From Chlorokybus atmophyticus (lineage: Eukaryota > Streptophyta > Chlorokybophyceae > Chlorokybales > Chlorokybaceae): a DNA stretch of 64,000 bases. Under the pieces are notes generated by a model that made no database searches, was not told the DNA's origin, and worked only from the letters and a program-made list of their open reading frames with translations. The stretch's first letter is position 1. Each line of letters begins with the position of its first letter. The position numbers and the translations under genes are program-made. This document shows, piece by piece, positions 36,293 through 47,387 of the stretch. Location: the NCBI GenBank assembly GCA_009103225.1, contig RHPI01000260.1, positions 196,203-260,202 of the forward strand, written 5' to 3'.

Positions 36293-37017
36293 CCGGGAAG
36301 GTTAGCAGTCGTACTACGAGTTGTTTGACATGACTTATAAGTTATAACGTACCGCCACAATCAATCCGACCTTTTTCAGATTGTCGAGTTGGTTTTGCTT
36401 TCGACAGGCAGGCGCAAAGTCGTTTAGTCCAGGTTTTCGACTAATTGGTCATACAATGGTCATCTTAGCCCTGCGGAAGGCCTCTACCGGCCTTCTACAA
36501 GCCGTCCACGGTTTTACCCATTTTCAACATCGTAAGTTTTATTGCAAGCATCCGATCCACTGATACTGGCCTTCATTACAAATGCGGACAATAAATTTTG
36601 AGTTCTTTTTTTGTCGGATGATCCCTGGCAGTACGGTACCTACCTGTAAGTTAGGCCTAAAGTACTGGTCTGCTCCTGACCGCGGTGAACGGATAACCAC
36701 AATTCAAGGTTAGGCCAGAGTCTAGTGTTCTACAGTAGACCGGGAAAAGGCGCCACGTACCACGTGTTTGTCGTTTGGCTGACTCGCGTGCGATGTGTAA
36801 CGCGTCGCTACACGGTCACGCCAGATTAGAGCGTGACATTCAAGGGGTAAGTGTGACGCTGCGCTCCCTCACATGACACGGTAGCGGGACAATGCTGCAG
36901 GCGTAGGCGTAGGCGGCGGTGGTGTGGGCGGCGGCGGTGGTGCCGGGTCGGTCGTTGTAGCGTTGTGGGAGGCCGCCCGCCGTGAGTCAGGGAAAGGCGC
37001 AGAGGCGCATTTTCAGC
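36293..37017. other. Intergenic; upstream region of the RING/C2H2 gene
   Basis: The first 450 bp are mixed sequence with no feature. From about 36890 the sequence is GC-rich (GGCGGTGG runs), consistent with a promoter or 5' UTR. CCGCC|gtgagt at 36980 with tttcag at 37011-37016 could be a 5'-UTR intron immediately before the ATG. Confidence 0.4.
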
Positions 37018-39367
37018 ATGAGCTCCGCCGTGGAGCGCCGGCAGGTGGCCTCCGGCAAAGAGAAGGACAAGGACAAGCTGGCCAGCAGCAGGAGCAAGGA
37101 TGACGTGAGTGTGGGCGGCGGAGCAGCAGGCGGAGGCTGTGGCGAGCACACTTGTACCGTCTGTCTCGAGCGCATTGGCGCTTCCCGTGGCATGGCGCAT
37201 CTTATGTGTGGTCATCAGTTCCATCTAGGTCAGCCTACTGTTGCCTTAAACAATGCGTGAATGTTCAACCTCTTCTCCTAGCCAGGCGATGCACATACAC
37301 ATGTTCGGAACAAGAAGCAGCCCTATCTCAGAGAAGTGGCTCTTTGAGACATGATCTCGTTTGTTTGCGTAAGGCAATATCAGCATTACAAGCTGCTTTG
37401 CGTAGTTAGCCAGCCAGGCGTTGAGCATAGCATGGTGCAACACACATAGTTGGCGTCAAACCATGTGCAGAGCATCACGCTGGCAAATCAGATCCATCCT
37501 TTATTAGAGCCAGTGCAGAAAGCGTGTTGTTGTGAAAGTACCGCCTGATGTTTGAGGTTAACAAGCTAGGGGGCATTGTCCTAGGCTACGTAGCCGACTA
37601 TTGTGTATGACAAGTTGTACTGCTTTATTGCCAAGCATTGCTAACGGTTGTGCGCTGTGGTCTTGCAGACTGCATTGGCTCCGCATTCAACGTGAAAGGC
37701 AGCATGGAGTGTCCAAATTGCAGGCACGTTGAAAATGGCATGTGGCTTTACGGTGTCGGCTCGTTGGGTACGAACATGGATGAGCTGGAGTATGACCAAG
37801 ATTATGAAGAAGAGACTTTTGCTGCTGATGACGACGGCGACTTTCCTGTGTCTGCTGGGGCTGCTTCACCTCCAACAACATCAGACTTCTGGTTAGTTGT
37901 AATTTTAAACTCTCAGCAGATTACTGTCGGTGTCGCTTTATGCAACTCAGCTAGCTCGGTAGCGAGAGATTCAACACGTCATTGCACCTATGTTGTTGCT
38001 GTGCAGGTGTGAACAGTGCTTGACGGAGGACGAGCGCTGCTGCGCGTGTATGTGTGTTGCGGGGTACAGCATGCACACACGATCAGCAGATAACGAAGGC
38101 AACAGCAGTGCAAATGAGGACGAGGATGATGAGATGATGCGCGCGTACCACGAGGCTTACAGCGGCATGCACGGTGCAGCATATGGCGAGAATGCCTTCA
38201 GGACGCCACCCCGCACATACCATGGCGCCGCTGCCGGTCCGAGCAGCATGCACGAACAGCTGCACCAGCGAAGAAGCTTGTTTAATGCTCCAATGCCGTG
38301 GGGGCCGTTTGCTCCTATGCCTAATGCAGCTTGCGCTTGGAGCCAGGACTTTCGGGGCTCGTGGGAGCCCGGGGAATATCTGCAGCCTTGGGCCACTGGA
38401 GTTCCAGCCCCTCAACACATGGAGGGACCCTCTTCATCTCACCCTTACATGCCGCATGCTCGGTAGGTTGGTCTGCAGTTCTTGTGGTCCAGGTGCGCAG
38501 GTCATTACTGGGCGCATCCAGCTGTCGCACACATGGAAAGCCTGCATGCACATGCACTCAACGTGCATGCTCAGTCCATTAGTCGACCTTGCATGTAATG
38601 GCTTTGAGGTCGAACTGACTTGGCATCGTCACCTCAGTGGCTGGCGTGAAGTGAGAGGACAGGTGCCAATGTTCTCCTCATTTCACGCGATGGGGATGTG
38701 CGAAGGTGAGCCAACCACATCAAGACAGCGCCGCTCACTCTCAGGCTCACCTCGCCCTGTCCAACCTACAGCCCACACCAGCTTGCCACCTTTCTCTTCG
38801 CACTATCCATTGTCATATCAAAGAGCAGTGCCTCCTAGCCCGCCAAGTCTGAGTGCGCACATGACTGGCGAGAACCAGTTGCCCAGCACTTCTGTGCGTC
38901 GCAGGCGCCATCGACATCGTGGCCATCACGAGCCAACAGTAGACACTAGCCAGACGCCACCATCATCGCAAGCACGGCGAGCCACGCGCGGTGACGAAGC
39001 ATTGGGTAGGGAGGCAGAAGCACTGGCTGCTGCAGCACAGATTCTTCTGCGGGACCGCTTGCGAACAAGTGGCTCACAGGATCAAGCCCCTGAGTTGACG
39101 GCGAGGCGACATTTGCCTGTCAATCCGCGGCAACGCACCCTGGATGATGTTAGCTATCTGCTGGCGGAGCAGCTGCAGGAAACTTTGGTTCTACCGCCGC
39201 CAGCTTTGGGCCCTCGTATCACATCGTCGACGGAGGGGTATCAGCATCGCTGCCCTTACTGCCATGGAGGTAGTGAGCGTCGCACGCGCCGGTTTGTGGA
39301 CTTTGAGGCGCTAAGGCAACATGTTCTTGCCGTCCATCAAGTTGATCTGCGCAGCGCCGCAACATAA
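37018..39367 (+). CDS. RING finger protein with C-terminal C2H2-like finger
   Basis: A probable E3 ubiquitin ligase. Exons 37018-37228, 37669-37891, 38007-38462 and 38638-39367 join in phase (539 residues). The RING lies near residues 45-90: CTVCLERIGASRGMAHLMCG, HQFHL then DCIGSAFN and CPNCRH, giving the C3HC/HC pattern with loops split by intron 1. An acidic stretch, a second Cys group (CEQCLTEDERCCACMC), a Met/Pro/Gly-rich middle and a basic Ser-rich region follow. Near the end is HRCPYCHGGSERRTRRFVDF with H...H, a C2H2-type finger. The frame stops at TAA 39365-39367 but remains open for 73 more codons after it. The exact last-intron layout is uncertain: an in-phase 102-nt cassette exon at 38493-38594 is also possible. 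Confidence 0.75.
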
Positions 39368-40368
39368 GCAAGTGCTGCCGACACCTTGTTTGTACCACAT
39401 CTTCAGCGCTTGCAGCTTTCATATGTTGCTTGTGATAGCTTGCAGCACATACTGCGTGAGTTGCGTGTGCCAAATCGTGGTGACGTGAAATGTGCACGCG
39501 TTTTGGTGGCACAGGATATGCGCAGGGCTGTTGGTGAACTCGCCATTCGCCGCCTCGCATCCCCATCTCCTGTTTGGACTGCTGAGTAGAACTCAGTTAG
39601 CCACCTCTCTATCACCACTCAGGTTGCGTGTCGTGTAAGGTTTCAGCGCTGTCACCATGCACTGCTTGCCGGGTCTGCATGCATGTTTGCATACCTCAGG
39701 CAAGCGCTGCTTCAATGTCATGCACCAGTTACAAGGAAAAGATTCAAACTGTATAAGGACTACTGCTAGGGGAACCGTGCAACTTGTCTGGGTGTCCAGT
39801 AAACAAATGCGATTGAGTTGTGGGATGTGAACGGTTAGGCACGGTGGCTTCGCTGACAGCCAACAATGCATATCAATGACAATAGAGGGCTACAGCATTG
39901 CGCTGAGCCCAACTGCTGACTCGCTCCAGTGTGTAAAATAGTGTCTTGCACTCGTACAGCAATCTGGCTGATCATGTCAAACTCATCCAATGCTATGTTG
40001 GAAACATGCCACATCCTTTTCACAAGATTTCGCTTTGTTGCAACCAATAAGAGAAAGGCATGCAAGGGCTACACGACCCCTGCACCACAGCAGGCACTGC
40101 GTCCGCATCTTTGAACCGGATGCCGTGTATGATACATTTGCTGTGCACTACGATAACTGTGAGCACACCATAATGTTGAGAACATAAGAGGTACCGTTGC
40201 CAATCCTTACAGCGACGCTACCATACATCCAACAACAACGCACGAGACCACAAGAGATTGACAGTGCGATGGAAGCACAAGCAAGCACGGGCTGGAACCA
40301 GCAACAACGATATTAGAGTGGGAAGCCTGTTACGTCCAGCATACAATGGGTTAGGGTCAACTTGCGAC
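39368..40368. other. 3' region of RING gene and convergent intergenic DNA
   Basis: From 39368 to 39589 the reading frame of the RING gene continues without stops (FVPHLQRLQLSYVACDSLQH, then ILRELRVPNRGDVKCARVLV) to TAG at 39587-39589. After that no feature is seen up to the 3' end of the TXNDC11-like gene. Confidence 0.5.
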
Positions 40369-43068
40369 TCAATGGTGGTAATTTGACAGCAGACAAGATG
40401 TGAGAGTTTGGTTGGCCGATGCAAACTTGGCCAGGAAGGCCAGCACGGACTGAACCTCTGTGGGCCCGAAATAAACCACAGGTTGCTCCCACTTGCAAGC
40501 AGGGTAAAGCACCAGGGTGGGGTACTCGCCAACCTCTTCAAGGCCAGGGGGTGTGCACTCGTTGTCATCGCAATCCATCTTCAGCAGCAGCGGCATCTCA
40601 AACACCTCTGAGGAGGCATCTTCGTGGATGACACTGACAACAGCGTCATCAGTCGCATTGTTGTTGTGCTGCTTGAAGGGCCCTGCTGACGACTGCAGTG
40701 TACAGCGCTGGCTGTTGGCATTTATGCCTCGCGCAGCGCATTGCCAGCAGCTTCTGCCTCCACCTCCTGTCTGCAGTGCGGCGTGTGTGCCGCAAGCCAG
40801 CAGCTCTCGCTGCAGCTGCTGAAAAACGTAATCCATGCGCTTGCAGTAACCGCACCTGCAAGTATAAATACAAGCCAGACCACAACATTCAGTGATTGCG
40901 CCCACAGCAACGATCTTCAAGACCAATATGTGACTCAGTGTCTACAATACGGCCTCCAATTACATCTAATTTAATGATTCAATCACAATCGATGGTACTA
41001 CAGCTTCAACGACTTACCATGTCATGTAGAACATGACAAAGATGTCTCGATCCATCGCCTGTGCATTGCATGTGTCAATGAATGCCTCCCCATCAGCCAC
41101 AGGTGCATTCCAGACTCCACTTCTGCAACCATGTGTCGGTCCGCCAGAAAGGAGTGAGCTGAGCCCGCGTGCCGTGATGTAATGCACACCAGACTCGAGT
41201 GCACGCCGTGCCCTGGCTTCGCTGACGGGCTGAGAGCGCACGTATCGTTTCGCGTGTCCAGAACAGACCTCATTGACAAACGTGCCGACCGAAGCTGCTG
41301 TAATGGGCAGCATCCTAGGCATGATGTAATGTGCTTCCCTTGGGATATCTACGAGCGTGACAGCTGGGTATGGAGGCAAAACGCCTAAGCGAGATGGCAA
41401 TGGATCTTCCTCCAGGAGATCCATGTGCATGAACCGGGGTGATTTACTGCAGTCAGCAGCTCTGATTCTCTCCTTGTGGGTTGTGCCTGTAGCATTCTGT
41501 CGCTGGCGGTGATGCATGGGTGGATGCTCAGGTTCCTCGCTTGATTTTGACAAATACGCCGCTGCAACCTCTCGTACCGCAGCCATTGCAGCGCTTGAAG
41601 CTGTGCCAACATGGTCTTCGGCTGTGCGATTGACGAAAAGCAGCACCAGCGGCCTCTCCTTCTGGAATATAGTGGCAAAGTCCTCTCGCCTCAGCTGCAG
41701 ACCACCAACTCACTCTCATTTGATGCACTATGCTTGCAAGAATGCCATCGCACAGCTTTCATGGGTTAGACTGACTACCAGAGGTCAAGCAAATGCAGGT
41801 AGCTGCGCACACAGTATTGCTAAACTTGCCTCAGGTAGCAAAGGAGTCGCGTATTTGCGCAGCCATGTCTCAAGTGACGAGGCATTTCCCATGTGAACAA
41901 GCGGGCGCATACCCGCGCGAAACACTGCGGCTGCATGGGAGACTGACGGGGGTATCTGGAGCTCTTGGAGAAGATTGAAATCAGTGACCTGTCACCAACA
42001 CATAGCATGTCACTAAATTTGCTCAACAGGATGAATGCAAGCCTTCTGCATGCGCCAGTGGCTAGGAGGCAGCGTTCGTCTAAGCACACCTGGCCAGCAA
42101 AATGATGCGCTCGAAGCAGCCACTCAGCGGCTAGACCGTCAATCAAACTTCGACGCTGCTTGGCCTGCATGTCACCAGCACACAAACATGACACCAACAG
42201 TTTCACCAATAGTTTTGAGCCAACATCTCTCTGCTAAACAGCCCCCACCTGCCAACAGTTTGCGGTGGATGTGCCAAGGACGCCATTACCAAACAATGCG
42301 AGCGATTGACACCGATCGAAGGCCACAACTGCCACGTCAGCTTGGCTGACCAGCTGGAGCAGCTCTTGAGCAGAGTTGATGTACTTGGTAGGTATGTCTT
42401 CCCCTTGCAGGGACGCTGCAGCCGCAAATGCCGACAGGACAGCAGATCCCACATAAGGACCAGAGTACTCATAAGACTTATTGTTGCGCAGCAGCTTGAG
42501 GATGGGGGCCTGAACTATTGTGCAATGCTCTCTCAACAACGGATCGTCTATCACCTGCCGGACACGCGATGTCAATGATAGTTGCAGACAACAGTAGAAG
42601 ACTACAACATCGTTGTGAGCACCTTGACAAATTGACCCAAATTCTAAAACTACGCATGGCAACTGTCACGGACAAGCTCCAATCACCTGATGACAGTGAA
42701 CTGCTCTAAGCAACAACCCCGGTGAGGCGGGTTTTGTGCGCTGTGCATTCTTGATGTCACCTAGCAGCTTGCGTGTCAGCCCGCACCCTGCACGCAGCCA
42801 CTTAGCCAAGGGAAGTATAGAATGCAAAGAACTTCAGGCCAGGGGAAGGTAGACTGTGACACCCTAAACCACTTACATGGCACTGTGAACACGCATAGTA
42901 CGCTAGCTTCTCCGGCTAGAACTTGGCTAAAGTTGTTAGAAGTCAGCAACTCGAACTGGGATGGAGCCACAGCACAGTAACCTGAGACCTGCGACAAGGA
43001 TACAGAATTGCGGTCACACACGCAAGCGACAACATGCAAGGTATGCTCAGCATCACTTAACTTACAGG

Positions 43069-43103
<35 letters not shown>

Positions 43104-43215
43104 CGACGACGACGACCACGACGACGACGACAACAACACCACGTACCTGTAGCCTTGACAGTAATAGCAATACACATAGCGCCTGCTGCAACCACCAAGG
43201 CCAGCGCATTGACAT
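40369..43215 (-). CDS. TXNDC11-like ER thioredoxin-domain protein
   Basis: This is a secretory-pathway thiol/disulfide protein of the PDI superfamily. Exons (minus): 43147-43215, 42877-42988, 42687-42787, 42249-42662, 42090-42164, 41830-41988, 41018-41694 and 40369-40855, 697 residues. The first exon is a signal peptide (MSMRWPWWLQQALCVLLLLS). A first thioredoxin-like unit has FTVPWCGLTRKLLG, with the second active-site Cys replaced. The last unit has IFVMFYMTWCGYCKRM, the classical CxxC, split by an intron inside Trp, then EYPTLVLYPA with the cis-Pro. Several thioredoxin-like units plus a middle LRREDFATIFQKERPLVLLF block resemble TXNDC11. Intron 41695-41829 uses a GC donor. Between exons 3 and 4 only 24 nt separate the coding pieces, and reading through meets TGA at 42666-42668. 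No KDEL-type tail is seen. Confidence 0.82.
43069..43137. repeat. (CAA)n/(CGA)n trinucleotide repeat in intron
   Basis: About 35 bp of CAA units pass into CGA/CCA units within intron 1 of the TXNDC11-like gene. Frames translated from it (poly-Asn/Asp, poly-Gln/Arg, poly-Cys) are artefacts. Confidence 0.95.
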
Positions 43216-43460
43216 ATGATCAGGGTGGGAGAATCATTGCTGCGTGCACAGCAACACAATGTAAGCGGCCCAAGAGTGCAGACAAATGTGGTACAAACAG
43301 ACATGGCTGCTGTCAGTAGCTTGTGGCAGCCTACTTGATGAGTATGACAATGTTGTTCTACCCCAGCATTATGACCCAGCAAACCACAAGAAACTGATGT
43401 GCGTGTGCTGACGAGCGTGTGCACGAGCAAGCACGCATGCTAACATCTCACCAGCTGCTG

Positions 43461-44341
43461 TCACTGGGTATTCTCCTTTGCTGGACGCGTGCCACGAGGG
43501 CGAAGCCAGTTGTCCCTCGCGCGCTTGGCAGCGTCCTGCGCCTTCAACCGCTCCGCGTGTGTCAGTTCTGCCGCCTGCTTCAGACCAAAAGGTCCTGGCG
43601 CTAGCACGTCCACCACTGGCTGCGCTTGCCGCTCAGCCCGCCTGCAGTCAAACCTTATGCATCATCAGGGCCCACAACACATGCTACTTACATTCAATTC
43701 AAGTGCGATCTGCCAACCATCTTAATGTTGCTGCACTGTTTCCTTTCCTCGCAAGCCAAGGAATCTAGCAGAACATGCTACTTGCAGCGGCTTAGTGAGC
43801 CAGTAGTATGCTTTATTAATTGCCCGAAAACACCATGTCCAACGACATGAAAGAACAGTAAACAATGTTCAACTCCGAACTCAAAGTCTGCGCAACGTGA
43901 GCTAGCAACAACTGGTTAGTTTGGGCGTGCTCTCAAAAGAAGGGAAGCAATCACTTTAGACACAAAAAGTCAGTGACATTTCGTCAACGGCGTGCAAAGC
44001 CATCAACCGTACCGCACATCAGCCGTAATTGGCAAGCAGTCAAATCAACTCAGCAGCATCACGGCAACTACAGCTAACACAGCAGACCGACCAACACTTC
44101 CATATAGCTTGGAGACCTTAGCGACAGTGAGTCATGCACAGCCTGTTCAGCAAACCAGCAAGGGCCACAGCAGCAAGCCCAGCTGGTGCAAAGCTCACGC
44201 ACATACGCACACAAGAAAGGGCCCAGGCACTCGCCTGACAACCCGCGAAGCGACTCGCAGCAGGCCAGCACCCAGCTCCGCCACCGCGCCGCCCGCCGCC
44301 GCCGCCGCTCCCGCCGCTGCCGCCGCCCCTGCCGCCTGCAT
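43461..44341 (-). CDS. Small Ala-rich protein, unknown (2 exons, GC-AG intron)
   Basis: Exon 1, 44235-44341, starts MQAAGAAAAAGAAAAGGAVA. Exon 2, 43461-43641, encodes RAERQAQPVVDVLAPGPFGL, then KQAAELTHAERLKAQDAAKR and ends in TGA. The parts fit in phase 2 across a 593-nt intron whose donor is CAG|gcgagt, a GC donor. The 95-residue product has an Ala-rich, Arg-containing, acid-poor N-terminus that could target it to an organelle, and a basic helical C-terminal half. No family is recognised. Another minus-strand frame (44391-44588) containing GGADWMDRQCTFAYVAIAPP could be an alternative 5' exon. The ATG lies 163 bp from the ATG of LarE on the other strand. Confidence 0.55.
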
Positions 44342-44504
44342 GGAAAACAAGCTTTGCCTGCAGGGCTCCACTCGAAGTTAACATCGTGCATCATGTCAGC
44401 CATGACGGCGTTGGTGGCGGTGCGATTGCCACATACGCAAAGGTGCATTGCCTGTCCATCCAGTCTGCGCCGCCCTCCTCTTCCTCCCCCTCCTCCTCCT
44501 CCTC
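44342..44504. promoter_or_regulatory. Presumed bidirectional promoter (small protein / LarE)
   Basis: Only 163 bp lie between two divergent start codons. The stretch is C/T-rich on the plus strand (CCTCCTCCTC). No TATA box is evident. The inference of a shared promoter rests on spacing alone. Confidence 0.4.
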
Positions 44505-46083
44505 ATGCCGCTGCTCCTTGTGCCGCTGCTGCTCCGGCCCGCAGCGCCTCCAGTTCAGCCAGGGTGAGCTGCAGCGGTGCTCAAGCATGCTTGGCTGTGG
44601 CTGCAGTTAGCATGCTAAGACATGTTCCACATGCAGTCTTCTTTGCTATATGTTGCTTGTGACTACCTGCACATAGCCGTTGAGTGGTGCAAGCACCAAC
44701 CGCTTACGTGCATTACACCCTAAAAGCGAATGAGAGAGTGCGTGCAAGCAACTTGTTGCGCTTTTCAGCTGCAGTCGATTCTGTGTTTCTTTATGTTTAC
44801 ATAACAGACGAGCTTGTGCTTTGAAGCTGGTCAGGTGCAGAGCAGTAGAGTCTGGTGCCGTGTTGGCCACACCCGTAACAGATGCCGAAACAGACGCCCT
44901 GACTGACAGCATCCTTGCAGTAAGCTACAGCCCCCTTCAGCTGCATGAACCTTACTGCTCGTGCAATGCGTGTGTTTAGCATCACATAGCATCACACTGT
45001 ATGCGCGGCTTGGCATAGAATGCCTTGTGCACAGAGCACGCGCGCAAGTGGCACTGAGGACGGGATCAATGTGGTCGCATTCTCGGGCGGTGTGGACTCG
45101 TCACTCACAGCCTGGATGGTGAGGCAATAGGTGCTATTGTTTTGGGTTTGCTCTATTGTGTTCCATGCCAACGACCAACAACAACATGATGTGGACATGA
45201 CCAACGGGCAGGTGCACCAAGCATTTCCTTTGCGTTCGGTTGCATGCATTGCCCGCAGCGCCTCCTTGGCAGCATCACAACTGGAGTTGGCCAGAAAAGT
45301 TGCGTCGCACATCGGGATGGACTTGCGAGAGGTGGTATCATGTTGGAAAGTTTCTCAATGCTCTTTGCATATCAGCTGCACATCTGGTATATATGCGACG
45401 TGGCACATGAATGGAAGCCAACATGTTGAACACCCCGTGTGCAGCTGGACACAAGAGAGGGGGAGTTGGAGGGTTACATTGCGAACGAGGGTGAGAGCTG
45501 CTACCACTGCAAGACAACACTCTACAGTACGCTAAGCAGCATCGTGTCAGAGTTCAACAAGTCCCAAGCCCAACACAACATCGTATTGTTCAACGGCACG
45601 AACGCCGACGACCTTCGCGACCCCACCCGGCTTGGCCTCATAGCCGCGAAGGAGTACTCAGTGGCGAGTCCGTTGGCTCGCTTGCCGAAGAGCGCTGTAA
45701 GAATGTTGGCTAAACGTGTCGGTTTGTCAAATTGGGACTTGGCCGCTTCACCTTGCCTTCGAAGCCGGCTCGCATACGGGGTGCAAGCAACATTATCCAA
45801 CCTTCAGCTCGTGGAGGAAGCTGAGGATAGGCTGAAGGTGAAGTTGGGTATTGAACCCACAGAAGACTTCCGGGTGCGCATGCTTGCGGGCAACGTGGCA
45901 ATTGTTGAAGTATGTGAGAGCAGGTTGAGAGATGCGGAGAGACGAGCCAACGTGGTTGCTGAAGAGCTTTCTGCTGTTGGGTTGGCTTCGTTCAGCATAA
46001 AGCCGTTTCGCACGGGGTCCCTGAGTTTGCATGGCGGTTACCAGACTGCTGTTGCTGACAGGACTACCACACTATGGCGTTGA
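44505..46083 (+). CDS. larE: LarE-like ATP-dependent sacrificial sulfur transferase
   Basis: LarE-family PP-loop enzymes adenylate a pyridinium carboxylate and donate sulfur; in bacteria they help build the nickel-pincer cofactor of lactate racemase. Exons 44505-44563, 44808-44919, 45035-45118, 45212-45331 and 45445-46083 are phase-consistent, 337 residues against about 270 in bacteria. The extra N-terminus (MPLLLVPLLLRPAAPPVQPG) is targeting-like. The PP-loop is NVVAFSGGVDSSLTAWM, followed by SASLAASQLELARKVASHIG, NEGESCYHCKTTLYSTL, FNGTNADDLRDPTRLGLIAA and KEYSVASPLARLPKSAVRML. SPCLRSRLAYG contains the cysteine at the place of the sulfur-donating residue of the family. The partner proteins LarB and LarC are not in the window, so the product made here is unknown. 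Confidence 0.92.
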
Positions 46084-46502
46084 GCTCGCCCACTTGCTAG
46101 TGTTTTCTTGCTAGTGTGATACATCATGCCAGAGAGGTCCATCCGTATCCAACGAGTTGTTTTCCTTTTGTCAGGCAGCAAGTGTACAGTTGTTGATGCG
46201 CTACTCACTACACGCAGTGACATAACATGCCAGAACAGCTCATTCTGCCAGGAGTTCACAACACCGGCTTTCACAAGCAATTACTTTCTGTGGGCAAGCG
46301 TTTATTAGCAATTGAGCAGTTTGCTGCCGACAGGGTGGTCAGGTTCAGAGGCTGGGCCACAACACGCTGTCTACCGTAAGAACAAAATACAAAACTCCTG
46401 CTGCTGCTATCCGTTTGCTAAGCTGAGCGTCTCGCATGCAAGTAACTATACAACACAGCAGTCTAAGCGAGTTCTACCAACCAAAACGTCTGAACAACCC
46501 CT
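46084..46502. other. Convergent intergenic gap, nothing seen
   Basis: This is the 3' flanks of LarE (plus) and the DUF836 protein (minus). No terminator-like or repeat structure was recognised. Confidence 0.6.
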
Positions 46503-47387
46503 TCACTCGCTTTGCGCCACCTGACCTGCTTCAAGCGACTTTTGCAAATGACGAGCCAGCTGATCCACTGACGAGCGCGGCGACGCCCGTGGGACCTTCA
46601 CCTACACCAATGCCAGGCATTGTTGTTGTTGTTGTTGTTGCTGTTGGTGGTATTGGTTTGACACGTTGTTTCCCTTACCTCAGTTCCATCGCCTTGGAGC
46701 CAAGTCATGACGGGGATGTCGTACTTGTACGCTTCGAACCACTTGGGATTGGTTGTGATATTGCGCTCCTGTCACGCACACGTACTCACGTCAACCTCTC
46801 TCCGCAAGCGCATCGCAGCCCGCTACATTATCTGCAGATTACTGTGTCCATCATCGCACCAGCTGGCAACCAACGACAAAACCAACACTAGCATGCACGC
46901 TGTATGCAATTGCATGCATGCACAACGTGCATGTGCGCGCAAGGAAGCAAGATGAAGTAAACAACTTGCAGCCCGAAACCAGGATGCCAACTTGACATCC
47001 ACTGTACTGAAGAAAACTCTGATGATAACTTCCAAAAACTACGCTGCAGAATAAGGCAGCGTTCCGTAACAACAACTGGACCAAAGCAGCTGTTTTGAAA
47101 TCACAACAGAGACAGCATCAGCAGCAGCAGTCACAAGTACACGTCCTCACATGCATGGTGAAGTTGAGCTGGCCGGTTTGTTGCACTGCTTGGAGCTTCT
47201 CTTCAAGGCCTTCGCAGAGGTGGCAGCCGGGCTTGGAGTACAGCACCAGCGACAGCCCCGACGACGACGGCGACGCCGTGGACGACATGCACACCCGTGC
47301 CGCCACCCTGCCACCCCTCCCCTGCGCCAGCTGCTGCTGCTGCTGCTGTAAGGGTGGCGGCGCCAGGCGCAACGCCGCCCGCAGCAT
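46503..47387 (-). CDS. Glutaredoxin-like protein, DUF836 family
   Basis: This is a small thioredoxin-fold protein. Exons (minus) 47151-47387, 46679-46768 and 46503-46601 give 141 residues. The N-terminus (MLRAALRLAPPPLQQQQQQL and a following Arg/Ala/Ser-rich part) looks like an organelle transit peptide. The core starts SLVLYSKPGCHLCEGLEEKL, with the CxxC redox motif CHLC on the first helix, and continues ERNITTNPKWFEAYKYDIPV with the cis-Pro segment. It ends SSVDQLARHLQKSLEAGQ. This matches the DUF836 / YDR286C-like family, whose substrate is unknown. The ATG is 69 bp from the start of the divergent SAYSvFN gene. A GTT repeat lies in intron 2. Confidence 0.88.

Noticed and set aside
37990-38100. 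44-nt intron-like stretch gtgtatgtgtg...cagcag inside RING gene exon 3
   Set aside because: Removing it would create a TAA directly after the junction, while the unspliced frame stays open.
38174-38637. Left part of the 397-codon ORF in the alternate frame
   Set aside because: The true exon 3 uses another frame (acidic then Met/Pro-rich) with phase-correct junctions; only the part right of 38638 is coding in this frame.
18901-39367. Alternative genetic code (TAG/TAA sense) suggested by in-frame stops at 19918 and 39365
   Set aside because: eL42 ends in TAG at its conserved C-terminus. PIG-Q and the ATX-like gene also end in TAG at family-typical positions, and the TAG at 19918 is in a decayed transposon.
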